From positions 20,019 through 84,018 of the forward strand of contig CAJTVK010000001.1 in assembly GCA_910579645.1 (NCBI GenBank): a stretch of 64,000 nt of DNA, given 5' to 3'. This document shows positions 43,641 to 51,872 of the stretch, piece by piece. This DNA comes from an uncultured Lachnospiraceae bacterium. GTDB taxonomy: Bacteria > Bacillota > Clostridia > Lachnospirales > Lachnospiraceae. The notes beneath the pieces were generated by a model. It did no database searches. It had not been told where the DNA came from and saw only the letters and a list, made by a program, of their open reading frames with translations. The position numbers and the translations under genes are program-made. Within the stretch, counting starts at the first letter, position 1, and every line of letters starts with the position of its first letter.

Positions 43641-44552
43641 TTAAAAATCTCCTAAAAATATAACTTCCCGTTCCAACCTGACTCCGAACTTCTCCTCCAC
43701 ACGTTTCTGTACTTCCTCTATAACCTCCTTTACGTCCGACGCAGTAGCCCCGCCGGCATTCACTATGAATCCGCAATGCTTATCCGATACACATGCGCCC
43801 CCTATGGAAAATCCTCTCAGCCCTGCTTCCATAATCAGCTTTCCGGCATAATAGCCCTCCGGCCGCTTAAATGTGCTTCCTGCGCTCGGGAATTCCAAAG
43901 GCTGCTTTTCCCGTCTCTTCACGGACAGTTCCTCCATCTTGGCATCTATTTCCGCCCGATTCCCTGCCTGCAATTTCAGCACTGCCTCCAAAACAATAAA
44001 CGGACGTTTTTTAATTACGCTGGTGCGGTAGCCGAACTCCATCGTTTCATTATCCAGGACAAGAATCTCCCCTTTCCGGTTCATCACTTCTACGGATTCC
44101 ACAATCTGCCGCATCTCCCCGCCGTATGCGCCGGCATTCATGACAATGCCGCCTCCCACGGTTCCCGGAATGCCCGAAGCAAACTCCATTCCCGTCAGGC
44201 TATAATCCCTCGCCGTTGCCGCTGCCTTTGCCATCAGTGTCCCCGCCGGCACGGTCATACGCCCGTCCGATACGATGACTCTCCCCATACTGCCATCCAG
44301 CTTTACGATAAAGCCGGAGTAACCCTTATCGCCGACAAGAAGGTTGCTCCCGTTTCCAAGGATATAATAGTCCTGCCCTGTAATTTGCAGATAAGGGATC
44401 AGTTTAATCAACTGCCCCTTATCCTTTATTTTCAGCAGGCATTTGGCCTCTCCCCCAAGACGGAAGGTAGTATGCCTGCTCATCGGTTCATTAAATAACA
44501 TATCTTCCTGCGGTACTATTTCCTTAATATAGTCAAAAATTACCGAATTCAC
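43641..44552 (-). CDS. murB: UDP-N-acetylenolpyruvoylglucosamine reductase
   Basis: This 303-residue FAD enzyme makes UDP-N-acetylmuramate for peptidoglycan. Its motifs are HTTFRLGGEAKCLLKIKD, YYILGNGSNLLVGDKGY, GIPGTVGGGIVMNAGAYG and SAGSTFKRPEGYYAGKLI, matching type II MurB. It lies between glcK and rapZ. Confidence 0.96.
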   Translation of the reverse strand: MNSVIFDYIKEIVPQEDMLFNEPMSRHTTFRLGGEAKCLLKIKDKGQLIKLIPYLQITGQDYYILGNGSNLLVGDKGYSGFIVKLDGSMGRVIVSDGRMTVPAGTLMAKAAATARDYSLTGMEFASGIPGTVGGGIVMNAGAYGGEMRQIVESVEVMNRKGEILVLDNETMEFGYRTSVIKKRPFIVLEAVLKLQAGNRAEIDAKMEELSVKRREKQPLEFPSAGSTFKRPEGYYAGKLIMEAGLRGFSIGGACVSDKHCGFIVNAGGATASDVKEVIEEVQKRVEEKFGVRLEREVIFLGDF

Positions 44553-44600
44553 TTTAGACCCCTGCCCGTTTTTTATTATAATATGTCATTTTAAAATAAC

Positions 44601-45545
44601 TTATTCCAACACTAACTTGGCAGCGCCATATATGCCCGCATCGTTGCCCAAAGTTGCCAAGGCAAATTTCACATCTTTGCATCCCTTGAACACCGTCCTG
44701 TCAAAAGGAGGGCGGATATAGTCAAACAAAATCTCCCCGGCTTTAGAAACTCCCCCTCCTATTACAAACATTTCCGGATTCACCACCCCGGCAATCACGC
44801 CCAAGCCTTTGCCCAAATATTCGCCGAACTGCCCTGCAATCTTAACCGCCAAGGCATCCCCTGCCTTAACGGCATCAAATACGGCCTTGGCAGAAAGTTT
44901 TTCCAAAGGCCTTTCCCGCAGCATGCTGGGTTCCTCCGTTGCCGTCAGCATCCGCTTCGCCAGCCTGACCACACCGGTAGCCGAAGCATACTCTTCCAGA
45001 CATCCGGCATTGCCGCAATTGCAGGCTTCCGTCTCATTGTCCTCCACATGAATGTGCCCGATTTCGCCTCCGGCCCCGCATGCGCCGGTAAGAATCCCTC
45101 CATTGACGATAATGCCTCCGCCTACACCGGTTCCCAAAGTCACTGCCACCATATTGCGGCAGCCCCTGCCGCCGCCTTTCCACATCTCGCCCAGTGCGGC
45201 CACATTAGCATCATTCCCCGCTTTTACCGTCATACCTACCAAGCCGGAAAGAGTATCACTGATGCTGAAGGTTCCCCAGCCAAGGTTCACCGCGCCGTAT
45301 ACCGTTCCGGCTGCGTCAATCGGCCCCGGTGCCCCAAGTCCTACCCCTGCCACCATTTCTTTCTCCAGCTTCTTCTCTTTCATCTTGGCCTGAATGCTTT
45401 CGGCTATATCCGGAAGAATCTTCTCTCCCTGATTTTCCGTTCTCGTAGGGATTTCCCACTTGTCCAAAAGATTCCCCTCCGCATCAAACAATCCCAGTTT
45501 TACCGTAGTTCCTCCTACATCCACGCCAAATACATACTTACCCAT
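44601..45545 (-). CDS. glcK: ROK-family glucokinase
   Basis: This 314-residue enzyme phosphorylates glucose. It starts with the phosphate-binding motif YVFGVDVGGTTVKLGLFD, then GLGAPGPID and GGIIVNGGILTGACGAGGEIGHIHV. The ROK zinc site is CNCGNAGCLEEYAS with the preceding His. It lies between hprK and murB, consistent with a carbon-control cluster. Confidence 0.94.
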   Translation of the reverse strand: MGKYVFGVDVGGTTVKLGLFDAEGNLLDKWEIPTRTENQGEKILPDIAESIQAKMKEKKLEKEMVAGVGLGAPGPIDAAGTVYGAVNLGWGTFSISDTLSGLVGMTVKAGNDANVAALGEMWKGGGRGCRNMVAVTLGTGVGGGIIVNGGILTGACGAGGEIGHIHVEDNETEACNCGNAGCLEEYASATGVVRLAKRMLTATEEPSMLRERPLEKLSAKAVFDAVKAGDALAVKIAGQFGEYLGKGLGVIAGVVNPEMFVIGGGVSKAGEILFDYIRPPFDRTVFKGCKDVKFALATLGNDAGIYGAAKLVLE

Positions 45546-45608
45546 CTCTTACCCCTGCCTTTCTTTCCTTTTTTATTATTTGATTCCTAATTTTTATCTA
45601 AAATGATT

Positions 45609-46553
45609 TCACTCTTCCTCTTCTTCATCCCTGCGCCTTGCCAGCGACTTCTGCACGCGGGTATACAATTCCTGTGCCGCATTGTATCCCATCTTCTTCT
45701 GACGGTGATTGATTGCCGCCGATTCACAGATAACCGCCAGATTCCGTCCCGGCCGAATCGGAATATTATGGCAAACCACCCGGTTCCCCAGATATTCCGT
45801 ATATTCCTCCTCCAGCCCCAGCCGGTCATACTCCTTGTCCTTATCCCACTCTTCCAGCCGGATGACAAGGTCGATATTCTGCGTATCCCTTACGCTGGAA
45901 ACACCGAACAACGTTTTGACATCCACAATGCCGATACCCCGAAGTTCTATAAAATGCTTCGTAATATCCGGCGCGGAGCCGACCAACGTCTCATCGCTGA
46001 CCTTGCGTATTTCCACCACATCATCCGTCACAAGGCGGTGCCCCCTCTTAATCAGTTCCAGTGCCGCCTCCGACTTACCGATGCCGCTTTCCCCCGTAAT
46101 CAGCACCCCTTCACCGAACACATCCACCAGCACCCCATGCACCGAGATACACGGAGCCAGCTTCACGTTCAGCCAGCGGATAATCTCCGCCATAAATGCC
46201 GAAGTAGCCTTTTTCGTCATTAAAACCGGAACCTTATTAGCCACGGCCGTTTCCAGAAACAAAGCATCCGGCTGCAATTCCCGGCAAAAAACAATGGCCG
46301 GAATCTCACGGGACAACAGCTTAGTATATATCTCCTTCTTCCTATCCTCCGGCAGGCCCTCCATATAAGTATATTCCACAAATCCGATAACCTGTAAGCG
46401 CGTTGCGTCAAAATGCTCAAAATATCCTGCCATCTGCAAAGCAGGACGGTTAATATCCGGCTGAGTAATTTTCACCTTAGCGATATCCAAATCCGGAGTC
46501 AGGTTTTCCAGTTTCATTTTTTCTATAATTCTCTTCAAACTTACATATGCCAT
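45609..46553 (-). CDS. hprK: HPr kinase/phosphorylase
   Basis: This 314-residue enzyme phosphorylates and dephosphorylates Ser46 of HPr. The Walker A is GESGIGKSEAALELIKRGH (residues 154-172), with His139 upstream. The HprK signature ELRGIGIVDVKTLFG lies at about 206-220. The start at 46553 (MAYVSLKRIIEKMKL) follows AAGGAGAAGGAA and fits the family. It is the first gene of the cluster that ends in the Crh-like protein, one of its expected substrates. Confidence 0.96.
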   Translation of the reverse strand: MAYVSLKRIIEKMKLENLTPDLDIAKVKITQPDINRPALQMAGYFEHFDATRLQVIGFVEYTYMEGLPEDRKKEIYTKLLSREIPAIVFCRELQPDALFLETAVANKVPVLMTKKATSAFMAEIIRWLNVKLAPCISVHGVLVDVFGEGVLITGESGIGKSEAALELIKRGHRLVTDDVVEIRKVSDETLVGSAPDITKHFIELRGIGIVDVKTLFGVSSVRDTQNIDLVIRLEEWDKDKEYDRLGLEEEYTEYLGNRVVCHNIPIRPGRNLAVICESAAINHRQKKMGYNAAQELYTRVQKSLARRRDEEEEE

Positions 46554-46600
46554 TTCCTTCTCCTTTTGTCCCTCATTTTTCATGCTGCTCTGATTTAATA

Positions 46601-46629
46601 ATTTTATCATAGACAGACTGTAATATCAA
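46601..46629 (-). promoter_or_regulatory. Promoter of the hprK cluster
   Basis: On the minus strand, TTGATA (46624-46629) and TAAAAT (46601-46606) are 17 bases apart, about 48 bases before the hprK start. Confidence 0.65.
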
Positions 46630-46758
46630 TTCATCCTGCAATTTTTTCGTCATTTTCAGGAAAGGACACACCGAAGATAATATAAGCCGTCCAGCCCCCG
46701 CTTCCGCTCAGCATCCAACGTTTTCAAATACCCCTCCCCTGGATTGTGCCGGCACACA

Positions 46759-46912
46759 GCTGCTGCCATGATATAGTTGTCTCAGGGACCGTCGGAAAAC
46801 GCCGGTACTTAGCGAGGTATAAATCTGCCAACGGCAGATTTCGAGCTTAGTACCGCTGCGTTTGACGCCGAGCGAAAGCGTGTCCCTGAGACAACTATAT
46901 CATGGCGGCAGC
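46759..46912. repeat. Large inverted-repeat element, copy B
   Basis: Arms of 31 bases (46759-46789 and 46882-46912) are inverted repeats with one mismatch. The 92-base centre contains AACGCCGGTACTTAG, a local hairpin ATCTGCCAACGGCAGAT, then CTTAGTACCGCTGCGTTTG and GAGCGAAAGCGTGTCC. The same core, in the other orientation, is inside the element at 6539-6740, where the arms are 62 bases and unrelated. It fills most of the gap between the hprK promoter and the AraC gene. Confidence 0.85.
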
Positions 46913-46929
46913 GTCCGCTCCGCACACCC

Positions 46930-47766
46930 CTACCACTTCCTCCGAAACTCCAAAGGTGTCATCCCCTCAGATTTCTTAAACACTTTAATGAAATACCCTG
47001 TATCCTGATATCCGCAACTTTGGGCAATGGACTCTATGGACGCATCGCTGAAGCGAAGCAGGGATTTTGCCTGGGAGACGCGTTTGGCAGTAAGGTCCCC
47101 CAGCAAAGTGGAGCCGAAAGTTTTCCGGTATTCTCTGGAAAGGTGGAATTTGCTGATGAAAAACTGAGCGGAAAGTCCTTCCAAGGTAATGTGTTCGCCA
47201 TAATGTTCTTCCAGATAGGAATGTATTTGGTTCAGTTTCTCGGGAATGGAATACTCCCCGGAATGTTCCGCCCTGCTTTCCGTGAAACAGAGCGTAATCA
47301 GGTCGGTAATATATTTATTGGTCAGCAGTTCCATGAAGGAGGATTTATTTTTCTGAGTCTGGTATAGCTGAGAGAGCGCGTCCGTAAACGGTACCGGATT
47401 CCGCGGGCGGAACAGAAAGGGATTTCCCTGCTGTCCATACGATTCATAGTAGTCCGCCGCGTCTTTGCCGTTAAAATGCACCCACATAAGGCTCCAAGGC
47501 TCGTTTGCGCTGCTCTCATGGGAATATGGGCGCGTACAGTCCAGCCATACGCAGTCGCCGGCAGATATGGGATATTTTTTCGCTTCATAAGACACCGTCC
47601 CTTTCCCGTCTAAAACCACGAAGAAAAGATAAGAATTCAGATTCTGCCGTTTGCTGACATGAGGTTCCAGACTTTGCAAAGTCCCTACTTCTTGCACATA
47701 GAAATAGTGCTCCTTTGCATACGGAGACGGTGTGGATATAATTCGGTTGGATGTGGATTTTGCCAT
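46930..47766 (-). CDS. AraC family regulator with cupin sensor domain
   Basis: This 278-residue regulator has a cupin-like ligand-binding half (AGDCVWLDCTRPYSHESS, WSLMWVHFNG) and the AraC DNA-binding half at 180-278, with HITLEGLSAQFFISKFHLSREY and the end motif YFIKVFKKSEGMTPLEFRRKW. The start at 47766 lies after AAGGAGACAAAGCT; a frame starting at 47826 is less likely. It is divergent from the glycan cluster on the plus strand, which may or may not be its target. AraC proteins of this build usually sense sugars. Confidence 0.9.
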   Translation of the reverse strand: MAKSTSNRIISTPSPYAKEHYFYVQEVGTLQSLEPHVSKRQNLNSYLFFVVLDGKGTVSYEAKKYPISAGDCVWLDCTRPYSHESSANEPWSLMWVHFNGKDAADYYESYGQQGNPFLFRPRNPVPFTDALSQLYQTQKNKSSFMELLTNKYITDLITLCFTESRAEHSGEYSIPEKLNQIHSYLEEHYGEHITLEGLSAQFFISKFHLSREYRKTFGSTLLGDLTAKRVSQAKSLLRFSDASIESIAQSCGYQDTGYFIKVFKKSEGMTPLEFRRKW

Positions 47767-47907
47767 AGCTTTGTCTCCTTCCTGAACTAAAGTCCCCGCC
47801 GCAGGCCGCCACTTGTCTCCCCGCACCCGGAAATGGTTCAGATTTCATATGTAAATATACCATATATTGCATAGCAATATTTTCCTATTTTAAGGCAATA
47901 TTATATG

Positions 47908-47936
47908 TTGATACTTGTATTATACAATAGTATACT
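47908..47936 (+). promoter_or_regulatory. Promoter of the glycan cluster
   Basis: TTGATA (47908-47913) and TATACT (47931-47936) are 17 bases apart, 77 bases before the membrane-protein start. Confidence 0.65.
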
Positions 47937-48012
47937 CCCTAGAGGAAGAGCAAAATCAAACAGTTTGGATAACCGATAACCACCGGCCTGCTATGCAGAG
48001 AAAGGGAAAAAT

Positions 48013-49683
48013 ATGCTTTCGGTATGTCTGATTTTTCTATATGTATTGCTGAGTGCATATTTAACAGGCTTCTTAACGCTGCAGGGCATTCGGCATATTT
48101 ATGGAAGCTGCAGGATTGGGGCGGACGGCTATATCATGGCGGGACTGACGGCGGTCACTGTTTATGCACAGTTTTTCAGTCTGTTTTATAAAGTAGGGCT
48201 GGCGGCAAATCTTCTGCTGGCGGTCGTCTGTGCCGCCACGGCATTTGCTTTCCGCAGACAGCTGAAGGCAGAACTCCTCCGGCAGTACAGGGCGGTAAGC
48301 AACGGAAGGAAGATTGCTTATCTGCTGCTTTTTCTCCTGATGGCCTATGGCACCTCCCGGGGAATCATTCATTATGATACCGGTCTGTATCATGCGCAAA
48401 GCATCCGCTGGATAGAAGAATACGGCTTGGTAAAAGGGCTGGGGAACCTGCATTGCCGGCTTGCCTACAACAGTTCCTCCTTTGCCTTGTCCGCACTGTA
48501 TAGCTTCCGGTTCCTGGGCGGTCAGTCCTATCACTGCATGGCCGGCGTCTTTGCATTGATTCTGGCCGGTTCCTGCAGTAAAATCGTGTCGGCGCTGCGG
48601 AGAAAAAAACTGCTTCTGTCAGACTTTGCCAGATTGATGGGCATTTATTACCTGCTCATCATTTTTGACGAGATGGTCTCCCCGGCTTCGGATTATTTCA
48701 TGGTGCTGACTGTGTTTTATATCATCATCCGATATCTGGAATTGGCAGAAGCCGGGGAGAAAAACTGGCTTCCTTACGGTCTGCTGGCTTTATTATGTGT
48801 TTTTACGGTAAGCATAAAATTATCGGCAGCGCTTATTATACTTCTCGCAGTCAAACCTGCCGCCATGCTGATACAGGCGAAAAACGAAAAAGCAATTGCC
48901 GGTTTCCTAGGCTTGGGCTTTCTGATTCTGCTGCCCTGCCTGCTTCGGAATGTATGGATATCCGGATGGCTTGTTTATCCTTTTACGGCTATTGACTTAT
49001 TTCCCGTAGATTGGAAAATACCAAAGGAAATCGCAGACTATGATGCCAAAGAGATACAAGTATGGGGGAGGGGATTATATGACGTGGCGGCGTACGGAAA
49101 GCGGCCGGCGGAATGGCTGCCGGGGTGGTTCGCCGGACAGGGGGCAGTGGATAAACTGTTTATTCTCACCGGAATTGCGGCAGCCCCTATATCGCTGGCG
49201 GCCTTGGCAGCAGCCTGCCTGAAAAGAAATCAGGTTCAGCGGGATCTTATGCTGGCGGCCGTGACAATCAATATTTGCTTTTTCTTCTGGCTGCTTTCGG
49301 CGCCGCTGATTCGGTATGGCTGCGTATATGTCTGGCTGGCGGCTCCCGTTACCTTTGGCGGACTGTCTCTTTGGGCAGTCGGAGACAAAAGATACGGAAT
49401 GCTCTTCCGGCGGCTTGTATATGCAGGAATCCTTCTGGCAGGCTGCTATAAGGCCATAATGTTCGGAACGGAAACCGCGAAAGGATTTTCGGCAGATTAT
49501 TTTATTTACCAAAAAGACTATGAAAATTTCGAGTCTCAAAGCTACGAAATAAACGGAGTCACTTTTTACTATCCAAAAGAGGGAGACAGGGTAGGCTATG
49601 AGGCATTTCCTTCCTCCCCCTCGGAAACGGATCTGGAGTTTAGGGGAAACGGTATAGAAAACGGATTCAGATACAAAAATTAA
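48013..49683 (+). CDS. Polytopic membrane protein, probably glycan-related (LIC_10190-like)
   Basis: This 556-residue protein has about twelve membrane helices. A conserved-looking block at residues 115-155 ([21 protein letters not shown] and [20 protein letters not shown]) resembles LIC_10190-type membrane proteins linked to surface polysaccharide genes. A role as a GT-C-like glycosyltransferase or polymerase is possible, but I see no proven catalytic motif. It is first in a three-gene unit with a GDP-fucose synthase and a mannose-1-phosphate guanylyltransferase, 22 bases before the former. The C-terminal 70 residues are soluble. Confidence 0.7.
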   Translation: MLSVCLIFLYVLLSAYLTGFLTLQGIRHIYGSCRIGADGYIMAGLTAVTVYAQFFSLFYKVGLAANLLLAVVCAATAFAFRRQLKAELLRQYRAVSNGRKIAYLLLFLLMAYGTSRGIIHYDTGLYHAQSIRWIEEYGLVKGLGNLHCRLAYNSSSFALSALYSFRFLGGQSYHCMAGVFALILAGSCSKIVSALRRKKLLLSDFARLMGIYYLLIIFDEMVSPASDYFMVLTVFYIIIRYLELAEAGEKNWLPYGLLALLCVFTVSIKLSAALIILLAVKPAAMLIQAKNEKAIAGFLGLGFLILLPCLLRNVWISGWLVYPFTAIDLFPVDWKIPKEIADYDAKEIQVWGRGLYDVAAYGKRPAEWLPGWFAGQGAVDKLFILTGIAAAPISLAALAAACLKRNQVQRDLMLAAVTINICFFFWLLSAPLIRYGCVYVWLAAPVTFGGLSLWAVGDKRYGMLFRRLVYAGILLAGCYKAIMFGTETAKGFSADYFIYQKDYENFESQSYEINGVTFYYPKEGDRVGYEAFPSSPSETDLEFRGNGIENGFRYKN

Positions 49684-49705
49684 ACGGAAAGGAATCATAG
49701 AATCT

Positions 49706-50656
49706 ATGAATAAGACAGATAAAATTTATGTGGCAGGGCACAGAGGCTTAGTAGGCAGCGCTATTGTAAGAAGTTTGCAGGAGAAAGGCTATACCAATAT
49801 CGTGGGAAGAACCCATAAAGAACTGGATCTGACCAATCAGGCAGATGTGAACCGTTTCTTTGAAGAGGAAAAGCCGGATATTGTGGTATTGGCTGCCGCC
49901 AAAGTGGGAGGCATCAATGCCAACAATACAAAACCTGCGGAATTCGCCTACGAAAATATGCAGGTGCAGTGCAATGTCATCAAATGCTGCCATGACTTTA
50001 AAGTGAAAAAGCTGCTGTTTTTAGGAAGTACCTGCATTTATCCAAGGATGGCTCCCCAGCCGATACCGGAAGATGCCCTTCTGACCGGGCCTTTGGAGGA
50101 AACCAATGAAGCCTATGCCATAGCAAAGATTGCCGGGCTGGAAATGTGCAAATTTTTCAAACGTCAATATGGCGATGATTTCATAAGCTGCATGCCCACC
50201 AATCTATACGGCCCTCACGACAATTACAATCTTCAGGATTCCCATGTTCTGCCTGCCATGATCCGTAAGTTCCATGAGGCAAAGGAAAAAGGAGAGGCAA
50301 CGGTGGAACTATGGGGAACGGGCAGCCCCCTGCGGGAATTTCTTTATGTAGACGATATGGCGGATGCCTGTGTATTCCTGTTGGAAAACTATAGCGGAGA
50401 ACAGCATGTGAACATCGGCACGGGCAAAGAAGTGACCATTAAAGAATTGGCGGAAACCGTCCGCAAAACGGTAGGATTTGAAGGAGAAATCCGGTGGAAT
50501 CCGGAAATGCCGGACGGAACCCCAAGGAAACTGACAAAAGTTGACAAACTGCATGAACTGGGCTGGCATCACAAAGTTGAATTGGAAGAAGGCGTAAAGC
50601 TGGCTTATGAATGGTTCAAAGAAAATATCGGCTGTGCCAGAATGGAAGGACGCTAA
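49706..50656 (+). CDS. fcl: GDP-L-fucose synthase
   Basis: This 316-residue epimerase/reductase converts GDP-4-keto-6-deoxymannose to GDP-L-fucose with NADPH. The N-terminal NADP motif is [17 protein letters not shown]. The catalytic region has [18 protein letters not shown] and [17 protein letters not shown] (Tyr and Lys), then [11 protein letters not shown]. The gene lies between a membrane protein and manC. The preceding pathway enzyme, GDP-mannose 4,6-dehydratase, is not in this window. Confidence 0.94.
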   Translation: MNKTDKIYVAGHRGLVGSAIVRSLQEKGYTNIVGRTHKELDLTNQADVNRFFEEEKPDIVVLAAAKVGGINANNTKPAEFAYENMQVQCNVIKCCHDFKVKKLLFLGSTCIYPRMAPQPIPEDALLTGPLEETNEAYAIAKIAGLEMCKFFKRQYGDDFISCMPTNLYGPHDNYNLQDSHVLPAMIRKFHEAKEKGEATVELWGTGSPLREFLYVDDMADACVFLLENYSGEQHVNIGTGKEVTIKELAETVRKTVGFEGEIRWNPEMPDGTPRKLTKVDKLHELGWHHKVELEEGVKLAYEWFKENIGCARMEGR

Positions 50657-50676
50657 AGAAAGGAACCGGATATCGA

Positions 50677-51786
50677 ATGATGAACAGATATAGCGTAATA
50701 ATGGCAGGCGGAGGCGGAACAAGATTCTGGCCTCTGAGCAGGAGAAAAATGCCCAAGCAATTCCTGAACCTGACCGGCAAGGATGTCCTGGTCAACGAGA
50801 CAATCAACCGGATTGCAGGCAGCGTGCCGAAAGAAAACATATATATCATAACAAATATCTCACAGGCTCCTCTGATGAAGGAAGTTACGGCGGGAAAACT
50901 TGCCCCGGACAGAATATTGGAAGAGCCGGAAGCCCGGAATACGGCGGCATGCATCGGATATGCAGCCATAATGCTGCAGAAGAAATACGGGGACTGCATT
51001 ATGTGCGCATTGGCATCCGACCATTATATTAAAAATATACAGGTTTATTCGGAAGTGATGGATTTCGCCATGAAGCTGGCGGAACGGGAAGACCGTCTTG
51101 TGACAATCGGCATCCGCCCCACATGTCCCTCTACCGGCTACGGCTACATTAAATACAACAAACGCGTAAAAGAGGTGGCACATACCATAGGGGCAGTAAG
51201 CAGGAAACGGATAGCTGCCTATCCGGTAGCCGACTTCGTGGAAAAGCCGGGATTATCCACGGCAAAGTCTTATGTGGAGCAAGGCTGCTATCTCTGGAAC
51301 AGCGGAATGTTTGTCTGGAAAACATCAGTGATACTGAAATATTTTGAAGAACTGCTGCCGGATGTATATGAATGCCTGACAGAAATCGGGCAGGCTATCG
51401 GAACGGAGAAGGAAAAAGAGACGATAGACAAGGTGTATCCTGCCATCCCCAAAATATCGGTAGACTACGGGATAATGGAACGTGCCGACAATGTGATTAT
51501 GCTGGAAGGTGATTTTGGCTGGAATGACGTAGGAAGCTGGGATGTGTTGGATGCCTTATATGAAGCCGATGCCTATAACAATGTGATTTACGGCAATCAG
51601 ATTCACATCGGTTCCAAGAACTGCATTGCTTATGCAAAGGATAAACTGATAGCTACCATAGGTCTGGACAATGTGGTAATTGTAGAGACAGAGGATGCTG
51701 TCCTTGTCTGCGACAAAGACCGGGCACAGGATGTGAAAAAAGTTGTGGAGCTTCTGGAAGAACGGGGGCAGACACAATATTTATAG
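50677..51786 (+). CDS. manC: Mannose-1-phosphate guanylyltransferase
   Basis: This 369-residue enzyme makes GDP-mannose from mannose 1-phosphate and GTP. The nucleotide motif is MAGGGGTRFWPLSRRKMPKQF, and the middle contains FVEKP with the NSGMFVW segment. It has only the nucleotidyltransferase part, without the isomerase domain of bifunctional ManC. The start at 50677 (MMNRYSVIMAGGG) follows AAAGGAACC; a frame from 50611 overlaps fcl and is unlikely. A 38-bp perfect palindrome closes the unit. Confidence 0.92.
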   Translation: MMNRYSVIMAGGGGTRFWPLSRRKMPKQFLNLTGKDVLVNETINRIAGSVPKENIYIITNISQAPLMKEVTAGKLAPDRILEEPEARNTAACIGYAAIMLQKKYGDCIMCALASDHYIKNIQVYSEVMDFAMKLAEREDRLVTIGIRPTCPSTGYGYIKYNKRVKEVAHTIGAVSRKRIAAYPVADFVEKPGLSTAKSYVEQGCYLWNSGMFVWKTSVILKYFEELLPDVYECLTEIGQAIGTEKEKETIDKVYPAIPKISVDYGIMERADNVIMLEGDFGWNDVGSWDVLDALYEADAYNNVIYGNQIHIGSKNCIAYAKDKLIATIGLDNVVIVETEDAVLVCDKDRAQDVKKVVELLEERGQTQYL

Positions 51787-51791
51787 TCAGA

Positions 51792-51829
51792 AGAGACACC
51801 CGGCGGACATATGTCCGCCGGGTGTCTCT
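51792..51829. terminator. Perfect 38-bp palindrome after manC
   Basis: Arms 51792-51810 and 51811-51829 are fully complementary with no loop. There is no T run. It lies between convergent genes and probably stops transcription from both sides. Confidence 0.65.
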
Positions 51830-51872
51830 GTGCATAGTATACTTATAATAAAATAATTTCCCGCCCTCTTTA

